DNA of 64,000 nucleotides from Akkermansia muciniphila (GTDB taxonomy: Bacteria > Verrucomicrobiota > Verrucomicrobiia > Verrucomicrobiales > Akkermansiaceae), in NCBI GenBank assembly GCA_945874895.1, contig CAMCIC010000007.1, positions 97,354 through 161,353 on the forward strand, in the 5' to 3' direction. Of this stretch, positions 43,072-51,734 are shown piece by piece. Position numbers and translations under genes: made by a program. The first letter of the stretch is position 1. Each line of letters opens with the position of its first letter. The notes below the pieces were generated by a model that was given only the letters and a program-made list of their open reading frames with translations, had not been told where the DNA came from and made no database searches.

Positions 43072-44115
43072 ATGCGCGCCATCGAATTCACCGAACCAAA
43101 AGTCATTACAGTCATCGACCGCCCAGACGAACTTACACCCGCCCCCGGCGAAGCAGTCGTGCGAACACACCGCATGGGCATTTGCGGCACAGACCTCTCA
43201 TGCTACCTCGGTAAGTTCCCGTTCTTCGCTTACCCTCGCACGCCGGGTCATGAACTCGGACTTGAGGTTGTGGCCGTCGGCGAAGGCGTGACGAACGTGA
43301 AACCTGGCGACAAATGCTCACTGGAACCTTACGTTAATGACCCAGATTCCGCGACTTCACAAAAAGGCCATTCGAACTGCTGCCCCGGCGTGCAGGTGAT
43401 CGGCGTCCACAACAACGGTGGCCTGCGCCAAGGAACCTTCATCGTGCCCGCCCGCAAGCTCCATCCCGGCAACGACCTGACCTACGATCAGTTGGCACTC
43501 GTCGAGACTCTTGCGATCGGTTACCACGCCGTGCAACGCGGCAACCCACAACCCGGTGAAACCGTTCTCGTCATCGGCGCCGGTCCCATCGGCCTCGCAT
43601 GCCTTGAATTTCTCAAATTGATGGAAGGCGTGAAAGTGATCGTCATGGACATGGTTCAAGGCCGACTCGATTTCTGCGCGCAGAACCTGGGCATCCAACA
43701 CGGGATTCTAGCCAAGGCAGATGGCTCCCACCTCGCCGATCTTGAAACCATGACCCACGGTCAGCTAGCCGATGTCATCATCGATGCCACCGGATCGCCG
43801 CGTTCGATGTCCACCTGCTTCGAGTTTGCCGCTTTTACCGGACGCGTCGTCTATGTGGGCATCACCACGTCCGATCTTCAATTCCCCCATGCTCCTGTCT
43901 TCCATCGCCGCGAGCTCACCTTGCTCGCCTCGCGCAATGCACTGCCCTCCGATTTTCCCGAAATCATCCATCTCATCCGCCAAGGCAAAATCAATACAGA
44001 CCTGTGGATCACCCACCGTATCTCCTTCGATGAGGTTCCTGAAAAATTCGCCCAATTCACCGACCCCAATCTCGGCGCGATCAAAGCGATCATCATGGTG
44101 AATGGTGAAGAGTGA
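43072..44115 (+). CDS. zinc-type alcohol dehydrogenase, L-galactonate/L-gulonate 5-dehydrogenase-like
   Basis: This 347-residue medium-chain dehydrogenase keeps the catalytic zinc ligands (Cys in GICGTDL, His-Glu in PGHELG, Glu in ALVETLAIG) and the Rossmann motif VIGAGPIGL. The segment CCPGVQVIGVHNNGGLRQGT matches the branch containing L-galactonate and L-gulonate 5-dehydrogenases (LgoD-like). In that branch LgoD turns L-galactonate into D-tagaturonate. Oddly, the structural zinc lobe that normally reads CGxCxxCxxGxxNCC has lost its first three Cys (DPDSATSQKGHSNCC). The start is the ATG at 43072; a TTG at 43030 is less likely. It follows the aldo/keto reductase after 38 bp. Confidence 0.85.
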   Translation: MRAIEFTEPKVITVIDRPDELTPAPGEAVVRTHRMGICGTDLSCYLGKFPFFAYPRTPGHELGLEVVAVGEGVTNVKPGDKCSLEPYVNDPDSATSQKGHSNCCPGVQVIGVHNNGGLRQGTFIVPARKLHPGNDLTYDQLALVETLAIGYHAVQRGNPQPGETVLVIGAGPIGLACLEFLKLMEGVKVIVMDMVQGRLDFCAQNLGIQHGILAKADGSHLADLETMTHGQLADVIIDATGSPRSMSTCFEFAAFTGRVVYVGITTSDLQFPHAPVFHRRELTLLASRNALPSDFPEIIHLIRQGKINTDLWITHRISFDEVPEKFAQFTDPNLGAIKAIIMVNGEE

Positions 44116-44143
44116 GTAGTGAAGCACGAACAAAACACCCACG

Positions 44144-44503
44144 ATGAATCTGCCAACCAGAGATCTCAAAGAAAGAAGTTTTGAATTTTTGCTCCGCATC
44201 ATCAAATTGTGCCAGCAATTGGACAAAACAGCTGGATGTTCACGCCGTCTCTCTAACCAACTTTTTCGATCAGGAACCTCCGTTGGGGCCAACATCGAAG
44301 AAGCAACCGGCAGCCAAAGCAAAGCCGATTTCACTGCAAAAATGCATATCTCCTGCAAGGAAGCACGCGAGACCCATTACCGGCTTCGCCTTCTCGCTGA
44401 AAGTGGATTGATGGATCCGAAAAAACTTGCATCGATCATTGACCAATCCAATCAGTTGGTTGCCATTCTCACCACCATCACCAAGAACTCGCGCAAAAAA
44501 TAA
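44144..44503 (+). CDS. four-helix-bundle protein (23S rRNA intervening-sequence protein family)
   Basis: The 119-residue protein has the family signature SFEFLLRIIKLCQQL, QLFRSGTSVGANIEEATG and KADFTAKMHISCKEARETHY, followed by ESGLMD and a final helix with LTTITKNSRKK. These proteins fold as four-helix bundles forming pentamers. They were first found within intervening sequences of 23S rRNA genes, but many stand alone with unknown function. Here it is inserted between two sugar-catabolic genes with spacers of 28 and 17 bp, all in the same direction, which looks like a late insertion into the operon. Confidence 0.9.
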   Translation: MNLPTRDLKERSFEFLLRIIKLCQQLDKTAGCSRRLSNQLFRSGTSVGANIEEATGSQSKADFTAKMHISCKEARETHYRLRLLAESGLMDPKKLASIIDQSNQLVAILTTITKNSRKK

Positions 44504-44520
44504 TTCACTCTTCACTCTTC

Positions 44521-45765
44521 ATGAAAACTTGCCCCAAATTCACCTTCGGCGTCGGAGATCGCTTCGCCCATCAAGCAGAATCCCAGCTCGCTGCCTTCAT
44601 CGAGGCAGCCAAGCTCGGAGCAAATCTTGTGCCCGTCTGGAACAAATCGAATCGCGAGCACACCATCATCGGCTCGGAACCCAGCGGCACACGGGAAGCA
44701 GCCGATCAGGCCGTTGCTGCGCTCGGATGGAAAAACGAATATCTTCTCGATGCCGATCACATCAACCTAAGCACTGTCGACCGTTTCCTCGCACCTTGTG
44801 ATTTCTTCACTCTCGACGTTGCCGATGACATTGGTCAACCCGCCAGTGCCGAAGATGTCAGCGCGTTTTTAACCCGCCACCCCGAGCTCATTGGAACCAT
44901 CACCATCGAGGGCATCGACGCCCCCTTCGAAATCTCGCGCGAGGAAGCCACCCGAATCGCCAACAAATTCCTGCTCGCTGCGCAAAAGGCCGGTGCGATC
45001 TACCAAAGCATCCTCACAGGCAAGAGCGAAGACTTCGTGACCGAGGTATCGATGGATGAAACCGACAGCCCACAAACACCCGCCGAGTTGTTAGTCATCC
45101 TCGCCGCCCTCAGTGATGCCGGAGTGCCCGTGCAAACCATCGCTCCTAAGTTCACGGGGCGTTTCAACAAAGGTGTCGATTACGTGGGAGACGTCGTGCA
45201 ATTTGAAAAGGAATTCAACGACGATCTCGCTGTGATCGCCCATGCCATCAAAGCTTACTCGCTGCCCGACGGATTGAAGCTCAGCGTCCACTCGGGTTCG
45301 GATAAATTCTCGATTTACCCTGCCATCCGTCGCGCCATTCAGCGCACGGGTGCCGGTCTGCACATCAAAACTGCTGGCACCAATTGGCTCGAAGAACTCA
45401 TCGGTCTAGCCGAAGCCGGAGGCGATGCCCTCGCTTTAGCCAAAGAGATTTACGCCAAGGCCCTAGACTACAAAGACGCCCTGTGCCAGCCCTACGCGAC
45501 CGTAATTGACATCGATGACAGCAAACTCCCCAGCACCGAGACCGTCAACGGCTGGAGTAGCGAACAATACGTCAACGCCCTACGCCACATTCCCACTTGC
45601 CCGGAATACAACCCGCATTTCCGCCAGTTGCTGCATGTCGGCTTCAAGATCGCCGCTCAACTCGGCAGTCGCTATACCGACGCTCTGAAACAGCACCGCG
45701 CCATCATCGCGAAAAACGTCACAACCAATCTGCTCGACCGCCACATCAAGCCGCTCTTTTTGTAA
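44521..45765 (+). CDS. uxaE: tagaturonate epimerase-like enzyme (UxaE family)
   Basis: The 414-residue protein matches the tagaturonate epimerase family: FGVGDRFAHQAESQLAAF at the start, FFTLDVADDIG, TIAPKFTGRFNKGVDYVGD, and the central KLSVHSGSDKFSIYPAIRRA with its conserved His. UxaE epimerises D-tagaturonate to D-fructuronate at C3 (actually at the carbon distinguishing the two 5-ketoaldonates) and was described in Thermotoga-type hexuronate pathways. It closes the cluster. Its product would enter the fructuronate reductase route, whose genes are not in this window. Confidence 0.85.
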   Translation: MKTCPKFTFGVGDRFAHQAESQLAAFIEAAKLGANLVPVWNKSNREHTIIGSEPSGTREAADQAVAALGWKNEYLLDADHINLSTVDRFLAPCDFFTLDVADDIGQPASAEDVSAFLTRHPELIGTITIEGIDAPFEISREEATRIANKFLLAAQKAGAIYQSILTGKSEDFVTEVSMDETDSPQTPAELLVILAALSDAGVPVQTIAPKFTGRFNKGVDYVGDVVQFEKEFNDDLAVIAHAIKAYSLPDGLKLSVHSGSDKFSIYPAIRRAIQRTGAGLHIKTAGTNWLEELIGLAEAGGDALALAKEIYAKALDYKDALCQPYATVIDIDDSKLPSTETVNGWSSEQYVNALRHIPTCPEYNPHFRQLLHVGFKIAAQLGSRYTDALKQHRAIIAKNVTTNLLDRHIKPLFL

Positions 45766-46062
45766 ACGTGCTTTGATTGCGCCGGAGCACGCCAGGCATC
45801 CTTGCTGCTGCCCCCGATGGAGCAGGAGAAACGGTGTCCGTCGTGTGATGATCTTCCCCATTTAGCTCCCTAGAAGATCCGTATCAACATGGGTCCGATC
45901 GATGGTGATACTTGATCGGATCAGCCTTGGTCCATTAGAGGCAAGTGGATCATTTTTTACGACAAATGGGAGGTAGGATCAAACGGATGCCAAAAACATT
46001 CTTCGTTTTCTGTCGTCAATTCACAGCTTTATCTCTACGCTCGCCGTAACAGCAGCACTTTC

Positions 46063-46872
46063 ATGTCCACTACCCTACGCATCCTTTTTCTTGGCGACAT
46101 CGTTGGCGAACCCGGTCGCAAGGCCGTGCAACAACTCTTGCCAGAGATCAAACGCAAGGAGAACATCGACTTCACCATCGTCAACGGCGAAAACTCGGCG
46201 GCAGGACGCGGCATCACCCCGAAGATTGCCATCGACCTTCTCCGCGCTGGAGCCACGGTCATCACCACCGGCGACCATGTCTGGGATCAGGCGGAAATCG
46301 TGCATTACTTCCCCACCGAACCACGCCTGCTTCGTCCTGGCAACTACCCCAAAGGCACGCCGGGCGCAGGGACGGTAATTCTTGAGACCGAAAAAGGCAA
46401 AGTCGCGGTCATGCAGGCCCAAGGCCGCTCGTTCATGCAGCCTCCTCTCGAGAATCCTTTTATCTGGGCGGACGACGAGGCACTGCGACTGCACGAACTC
46501 GGCGTCAAGATCGTCTTCATGGATTTCCACGCGGAAACCACCAGCGAAAAAATCGCCATGGGGCGTATGCTTGATGGCAAAGTCTCCGCCGTAGTGGGAA
46601 CTCACACGCACGTTCAGACCGCCGATGACACCATCCTCCCGCACGGCACCGCCTACCTCACCGATGCCGGCATGTGCGGTCCTGATGACTCGGTGCTCGG
46701 CCGCGCCTGCGAATCCGTAATCTGGCGTTTCCGTTCAGGATTGCCTACGCGATTTCCCATCGCCAAGGGACCCGTGCGCCTGTGCGGAGCCATTGTCGAG
46801 GTCGACTGCGCCACGGGCCATGCGGTGAAATTTTCCCGCTACAACCAACTCCTCAATCACGGCGATATCTAA
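46063..46872 (+). CDS. YmdB-family (TIGR00282) metallophosphoesterase
   Basis: The 269-residue protein carries the two-metal motifs of the YmdB family: LFLGDIVGEPGR, IVNGENSAAGRGIT, TTGDHVWD (Asp where most members have Asn in GNHxWD), FMDFHAETTSEK and GTHTHVQTADD. Bacillus YmdB hydrolyses 2',3'-cAMP and affects biofilm and motility; roles in other phyla are unknown. miaA follows after only 8 bp, so they probably form a transcription unit. About 300 bp without a recognised gene precede it. Confidence 0.92.
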   Translation: MSTTLRILFLGDIVGEPGRKAVQQLLPEIKRKENIDFTIVNGENSAAGRGITPKIAIDLLRAGATVITTGDHVWDQAEIVHYFPTEPRLLRPGNYPKGTPGAGTVILETEKGKVAVMQAQGRSFMQPPLENPFIWADDEALRLHELGVKIVFMDFHAETTSEKIAMGRMLDGKVSAVVGTHTHVQTADDTILPHGTAYLTDAGMCGPDDSVLGRACESVIWRFRSGLPTRFPIAKGPVRLCGAIVEVDCATGHAVKFSRYNQLLNHGDI

Positions 46873-46880
46873 CAAAATTG

Positions 46881-47753
46881 ATGACTCCACGGCCCTTCTA
46901 CATCTGCGGACCCACCGCGAGCGGAAAGTCCGGACAAGCCCTTACCCTTGCCCAAGCGTGGGACGGCGAGATCGTCAATGCCGATGCTTTTCAGCTCTAC
47001 CGTGGCCTGGAAACCATCACCGCAGCGCCTACACCCGAGGATCAAGCCATTGTCCCGCATCACCTCTACAGCGTTCTTGACCCAAGTGAAACCTGCGATG
47101 CCGAGCGCTATCGCAACCTCGCTCAACCGGTCATCGATGACATCATCGCACGCGGAAAAATTCCTATTGTCACAGGCGGCTCCGGGCTCTATCTGAAATT
47201 TCTCACCCATGGACCTTCTCCCCTGCCCCGAGGAAATTTCGCTCTGCGCGCCGATCTGGATGCTCTTACGTTAGAAGAACTCGTTGCCGAACTGCAAAAA
47301 ATCGATCCGGTGGAAGCCACACAGATCAACTTGCTCAATCGCCGTTACGTCAGCCGCGCAGTAGAAATTTTTCGCCTTAGCGGTATTCCCGCATCAGAGC
47401 AAAGACGCAACTGGGAACACGTCAGTAAAGAAAAAGAAAACGAACTGCGCGGCATCTTCCTGCAGATCCCCCGATCGATCCTGCACGAACGCATCGCGGC
47501 CCGCTGCTCCGATATGTTAGAAAACGGTGCCATCGAGGAAATCGCTACCAACCGCCATCATCTATCCGAAACATGCCGCAAAGCCATCGGCGTGCCACAA
47601 ATCCTCGATATGTTAGACGAAACAATCGATTACGACACATGCCTCCGACTGATCACCGAAGCTACCCGTCAATACGCCAAACGCCAGGAAACCTGGTTCC
47701 GCCGCGAGACCTGGTTGCAATCCTGGATCTGGGATCATGCATATGAGGCATGA
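46881..47753 (+). CDS. miaA: tRNA dimethylallyltransferase
   Basis: MiaA (290 residues) adds a dimethylallyl group to A37 of tRNAs that read UNN codons. The P-loop is CGPTASGKSGQ, the substrate-site motif NADAFQLYRGLETITAAP replaces the more usual DSMQVYRGMDIGTAKP, TGGSGLYLKFLTHG follows, and RQYAKRQETWFRR is the C-terminal signature. The start at 46881 lies 8 bp after the YmdB-like gene; an upstream frame overlapping that gene is spurious. Confidence 0.94.
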   Translation: MTPRPFYICGPTASGKSGQALTLAQAWDGEIVNADAFQLYRGLETITAAPTPEDQAIVPHHLYSVLDPSETCDAERYRNLAQPVIDDIIARGKIPIVTGGSGLYLKFLTHGPSPLPRGNFALRADLDALTLEELVAELQKIDPVEATQINLLNRRYVSRAVEIFRLSGIPASEQRRNWEHVSKEKENELRGIFLQIPRSILHERIAARCSDMLENGAIEEIATNRHHLSETCRKAIGVPQILDMLDETIDYDTCLRLITEATRQYAKRQETWFRRETWLQSWIWDHAYEA

Positions 47754-47785
47754 TGGGACGTTTTTTTCAGTGCGGTGAAAAATTT

Positions 47786-48850
47786 TCAAAACAACTCAAC
47801 CACATAGCCCAAACGGACACCGCCACCCGTGACGCGAACCCAGTAAATGCCTTTGCGATTGGGTTCCTCAGGCTCGAAATTGATGCCGTTCAGCATGGAC
47901 TTTGACTTGTAGAGAATCGGCACTACATGCCCCTCGATCTCGCCATGCATCGGCAAGGCTTTTTCGGGTCGTTTGGTCAGCCGAAACACCTCGACTTCTA
48001 CCTTGTCAAGATCATCGATTTTTTCTTGGAAGTAAACCGACCACGCGGTGCCGTGCACGTATTCCTGCGGATAAAATCCCTGTCCGGGATAGGCCCAGAA
48101 TTCGGGGGTTTTTCCTTTACCGCTGCCATCCATGCACCACATCGCGGAGTAGTTGTCACCCGCGGTGCCGAAGCCCGCTTTACCCATCGGTGGATTGAGA
48201 CACCAAGCCCGGTGGCCACGGCGCTCGCGATTGTTTTCGCCACTGTCGTCCATGTAGGCACGCACGGAATCCACCATGCTACCGCCACTGAAAAGATTGC
48301 AACGATCCGTGGAATGGCTGAGATCATGAGACAGCCCGCCATTTTTTTTACATGCCAGGGCGGCATCGGTTGCATTTTCTGAGAATTTTGCATCGCCCAG
48401 CACATCGTATGATACACCACTAAGAAAACGATACATGTTCAGCGCCACAATGGCATCGTGATTTTTCGAGGAAATTCCCTCGCCGGGATCAGAGCTTCGA
48501 ATGGCGCGGATGCCCGCGCGAATTTCTTCTTTGGTGCGCGGATAAAGACGCTTGCTCACTTCGATTTCAGCTTGTTCCGCCACGATCTTGGCGGCCCCAG
48601 TTGCTGCCTCAGAACCGTAGTTTCTGAGAAACTCAACATCTTCTTCACAAAGCAATTCGAACTTGATCTCATGCTGCTTGCCATTGGTTTTGAGCTGCAG
48701 CACCGCAAAGTCATCTCCGACATTGATGATTTTCGCGACGATCTTGCGATCGCGGATGTCCGTGAAAGTGCGCCATGTTTCTGCACCATGGAGATGAGAA
48801 AAGCCGATGAGGAAGAAACAGGACGTCAGCAAGAAACGTAACCAAGACAT
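47786..48850 (-). CDS. secreted SHD1-CAP domain protein
   Basis: The start at 48850 gives a signal peptide (MSWLRFLLTSCFFLIGF, cleavage near HGA). Residues about 24-78 form an SHD1-like domain (WRTFTDIRDRKIVAKIINVG, FELLCEEDVEFLRNY), a small beta domain that Planctomycetes and Verrucomicrobia often place on secreted proteins. The middle (about 130-260) is a CAP/SCP domain (DAIVALNMYRFLSGVSYDVL, GGLSHDLSHSTDRCN, AGFGTAGDNYSAMWCMDG) with possible metal-binding His/Glu positions. The remaining part is a beta-rich tail. CAP proteins act extracellularly, with roles from lipid binding to proteolysis; none is proven here. It is divergent from the esterase gene. Length is 354 residues. Confidence 0.8.
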   Translation of the reverse strand: MSWLRFLLTSCFFLIGFSHLHGAETWRTFTDIRDRKIVAKIINVGDDFAVLQLKTNGKQHEIKFELLCEEDVEFLRNYGSEAATGAAKIVAEQAEIEVSKRLYPRTKEEIRAGIRAIRSSDPGEGISSKNHDAIVALNMYRFLSGVSYDVLGDAKFSENATDAALACKKNGGLSHDLSHSTDRCNLFSGGSMVDSVRAYMDDSGENNRERRGHRAWCLNPPMGKAGFGTAGDNYSAMWCMDGSGKGKTPEFWAYPGQGFYPQEYVHGTAWSVYFQEKIDDLDKVEVEVFRLTKRPEKALPMHGEIEGHVVPILYKSKSMLNGINFEPEEPNRKGIYWVRVTGGGVRLGYVVELF

Positions 48851-49079
48851 CAGAACGCAGGACGCGACGGCAGAGGAAAAACGTCGCGATGACGGAATGG
48901 TTTTCAGCAGAAAAGGGTTCATAGCGTACAGGCAATGCTATCAAAAACTGACTCCCCCTTATATGAAGCTCGGGAATCACTGTCGATGCAATTTGTCCAT
49001 CACGTCGATCGTTTTCTGCATGACAAAATGCAGGAAATCGATGACGAAAGATTTCCGCCTAAACAGCGGTAATGCAGGC

Positions 49080-50042
49080 ATGAGACATTTTTCCCATTGG
49101 CTTTTGAGCGCCACCGTTTTTCCTCTTTTGAGCGCCTCGGCTTTTGCGGAAGAAAGTGAGTTCGTGATCGGCCCTGATTATAAGGATGCGCCAGAAACCA
49201 AGGCCCAAGCTGATGTCCCCAAGGGCACGGTACACGAGTTCACAATGGATTCCAAAGATAGCAAAATCTACCATGGGATTGCGAAACATCAAAAGGGCAC
49301 TGTGCCCTATCAACGCAAGGTGGCTGTGTATGTGCCAGCTCAATACAAAGCGGGCAAGGACGTGGCTTTCATCGTGGCACAAGACGGACTCGGCTACCGC
49401 AATGTCTTGCCCACCGTGCTCGATAACATGATCGCCGCCAAGCGTTTGCCCACGATGGTAGCTGTCATGATCAACTCAGGCGGTGGAGATTCGTTGGGCA
49501 GCCAACGCGGCTTAGAATATGACACCTTGGACGATGTCTATTGCAAGTTCATCGAGAGTGAAGTGTTGCCGCTCATCCGCGATAAATATCACATTCGCTT
49601 CACCAGCGATCCGGAGGGACGGGCCACCATGGGAGGCAGCTCTGGGGCCGCTGCCGCTTTTACCATGGCGTGGTCACATCCAGAATTGTATCGTCGTGTG
49701 CTCAGTTACTCAGGCACCTACGTGAATCAACAATTTCCCGTGAGCCAAAAAACACCGCACGGTGCGTGGGAATACCATGAAAATTTGATCCCACGCAGCC
49801 CAAAGAAACCCATCCGCATTTGGTTGCATGTCAGCGAAAAAGACAATGGCTGGGATCGCGATGAAGCAAGCTATCACAACTGGGTCATGGCCAACGAACG
49901 CATGGCTGCTGCACTCAAAGACAAGGGCTATGAGTATCGGTATGTCTTTGCCAAAAAAGCTGGACACACAGATGGGCGTGTCTTGCGAGAAACCCTGCCT
50001 TCCGCCTTGGAGTGGTTGTGGCAAGGTTACAAAGTTCGGTAA
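49080..50042 (+). CDS. secreted alpha/beta-hydrolase of the Fes/esterase D type
   Basis: From the ATG at 49080 the 320-residue product has a signal peptide (MRHFSHWLLSATVFPLLSAS, cleavage after AFA). The catalytic Ser lies in ATMGGSSGAAAAF (GxSxG), the His in KAGHTDGRVL, and an Asp in HVSEKDNGWD is a plausible third member. KVAVYVPAQYKAGKDVAFIV is the typical N-terminal strand of feruloyl/enterochelin esterase-like proteins, often annotated as polysaccharide acetylesterases or siderophore esterases. The substrate is unknown. The frame is open much further upstream but overlaps the divergent CAP gene. Confidence 0.85.
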   Translation: MRHFSHWLLSATVFPLLSASAFAEESEFVIGPDYKDAPETKAQADVPKGTVHEFTMDSKDSKIYHGIAKHQKGTVPYQRKVAVYVPAQYKAGKDVAFIVAQDGLGYRNVLPTVLDNMIAAKRLPTMVAVMINSGGGDSLGSQRGLEYDTLDDVYCKFIESEVLPLIRDKYHIRFTSDPEGRATMGGSSGAAAAFTMAWSHPELYRRVLSYSGTYVNQQFPVSQKTPHGAWEYHENLIPRSPKKPIRIWLHVSEKDNGWDRDEASYHNWVMANERMAAALKDKGYEYRYVFAKKAGHTDGRVLRETLPSALEWLWQGYKVR

Positions 50043-50156
50043 TATTTCCGTGCAGAGCTATTGAATTTGCTGTGACATCTCGCTGAGATCCGCGCCTGTT
50101 GCCCATAGGGGTTCCGATGGGAGTCCATGGCTCTCTTTTCTCTCGCAGATATGATA

Positions 50157-51071
50157 CTAGGAGAACGCTGCCACGACTTTCTCCAAGGCCTCAATCAAAC
50201 GTTGCCGCAGCAACGAAGCTCGCTCGGCGAGCGCACGTTGTTCGGCTTCATACTGACGCCGCCCCTCCACCGTCTCGATGGGAACGGGTTCATAACCATA
50301 TTCCGTGAGATCGTAGGGGCTGGCGCGCATGTCGAGTTTGCGCAGTTCCATCGCCAACAAGAAAGTATCTAACAACAATTCGCCGGGAATCCATGTCTGG
50401 CATTTAAAGGCCCATTTGTAGAGATCCATGTTGGCATGGATGCAGCCTGGTTGTTCTTGCTGCGGACGGCCTTCGAGAGTCGGTTGCAACTGATTCAAGG
50501 GGCGCGCTGCAGGAGTGAAGAATCGGAAGGCATCGTAATGCGAACAACGGATCGGACGCGACTCCACCAGAGTTGCAATTTCCTCAGTCGACAAACGCAA
50601 GGGCGCTGACTTGGCATGACGCACCTCGTCGCTTCGATAGACCATGGCCCATTCATGCAGACCGAAACAACCGAAATTCCCCGCCTGAGCCGCAGTATGG
50701 CGCAAGAGATCTAGGACCCAATGCAGTCGAGCTTTTTCCTTCTCCTCCAGGTGATCGACAACTAAGCGCAACTCGCCACAGCACCATTCGTAATGCCGAC
50801 CCATCCACTCTGGGCGCTCGGATTCCGCACATGCCAGCGCAATACCGTATCCAGGATGCCACTGCTCCAATTTCCCCAATTTGAACGGATAATACGTAAA
50901 CAAAAAATCCTCCACCGGATGCACCACACCGCGTGAACGTCGATCAATCGTCGGTACCGTCCAACTCCTCGCTTGTTCGCGATGCGCCTGCAACAATGCC
51001 ACCCACTCCGTGCCAGCCAAGCATATTCCCTTGGCATGGTTCAAACTGTTAGCATCGCAAAGCATCGACAC
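50157..51071 (-). CDS. putative 3-methyladenine DNA glycosylase-like protein
   Basis: The 304-residue protein resembles a conserved family annotated in Actinobacteria as 3-methyladenine DNA glycosylase, although activity has not been shown for it to my knowledge. Conserved stretches are VHPVEDFLFTYYPFKLG, WHPGYG, NFGCFGLHEWAMVYR, IRCSHYDAFRFFTPAARPLN, EQPGCIHANMDLYKWAFK and LDMRASPYDL. No helix-hairpin-helix glycosylase motif is visible, so the annotation is uncertain. It is the last ordinary gene before the accessory island. Confidence 0.6.
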   Translation of the reverse strand: MSMLCDANSLNHAKGICLAGTEWVALLQAHREQARSWTVPTIDRRSRGVVHPVEDFLFTYYPFKLGKLEQWHPGYGIALACAESERPEWMGRHYEWCCGELRLVVDHLEEKEKARLHWVLDLLRHTAAQAGNFGCFGLHEWAMVYRSDEVRHAKSAPLRLSTEEIATLVESRPIRCSHYDAFRFFTPAARPLNQLQPTLEGRPQQEQPGCIHANMDLYKWAFKCQTWIPGELLLDTFLLAMELRKLDMRASPYDLTEYGYEPVPIETVEGRRQYEAEQRALAERASLLRQRLIEALEKVVAAFS

Positions 51072-51168
51072 AAGAAAAGTCGAGAATCAGCGAAAATGAC
51101 AATCAAAATTCACCGAGATTTGAGTCCCCCCCCCCCCTGTTTCTCTATCTTGTTCGCCCGAGACGACG

Positions 51169-51570
51169 ATGATCGTACTCGATGCCGGATATTACACCAG
51201 AATACTAGCAGACGACGTGGTGGCCAAGAGCTTCAATCTCAACCGCAACGCCCCAGCAGTCACTGAGGGCATGGTCAAACGCATTGCTGGTTTTAATCTC
51301 CATGAGACGACCTTGATCCCCTCGGATCATGCGGAAAAGCTCGTCGGCTTCGCCGCCCACTCAAGCGCCGTTGCCGTGGCCATGCGCTACCTGCAACCCG
51401 TGGCCGACTACCAAGAGTCCGGTGCAGTCACCGATCCGGTCACCGGCATGACCTTCGGCTACCTGCGCTTCACCAACGCCCGCGCGAACAAAATCTTCGT
51501 AACACTGGAATGCCTCTACGGCTTTACCCCAGCCAAGACAGACGCCCTCAAGCGAATCGTCAAACCGTAA
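51169..51570 (+). pseudogene. phage capsid protein C-terminal fragment (P22 coat-like)
   Basis: The 133-residue frame resembles the last third of P22-type major capsid proteins: LVGFAAHSSAVAVAMRYLQP, then AVTDPVTGMTFGYLRFTN and FVTLECLYGFTPAKTDALKR. Full coat proteins of this type are 300-430 residues, so most of the gene is missing. It is a remnant of an integrated phage. A run of 12 C residues lies at 51126-51137, just upstream. No other structural phage gene survives around it. Confidence 0.5.
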
Positions 51571-51734
51571 GCCTTTCGGAAATTGCAGAAATCTGCGCTC
51601 ACCCTCTCTCGGGAAACTGGGAGGGGATAATTTGTTTGAAATCTGAGTAACAGTTAAATTCATATTTGACCAATGGAGTAAATCTCAAACATTTGCCTTG
51701 AGCATAACTGCAGTTTTTGCAAATATCCCGCCGG

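Noticed and set aside
44521..45765. L-fucose as the substrate of the sugar cluster
   Set aside because: Not excluded for the AKR and mutarotase, but no fuconate dehydratase or aldolase is present, and the last two enzymes fit L-galactonate and tagaturonate better.
51126..51137. Poly-C tract as a phase-variation switch
   Set aside because: It lies in front of a dead capsid fragment and within no functional frame or promoter.
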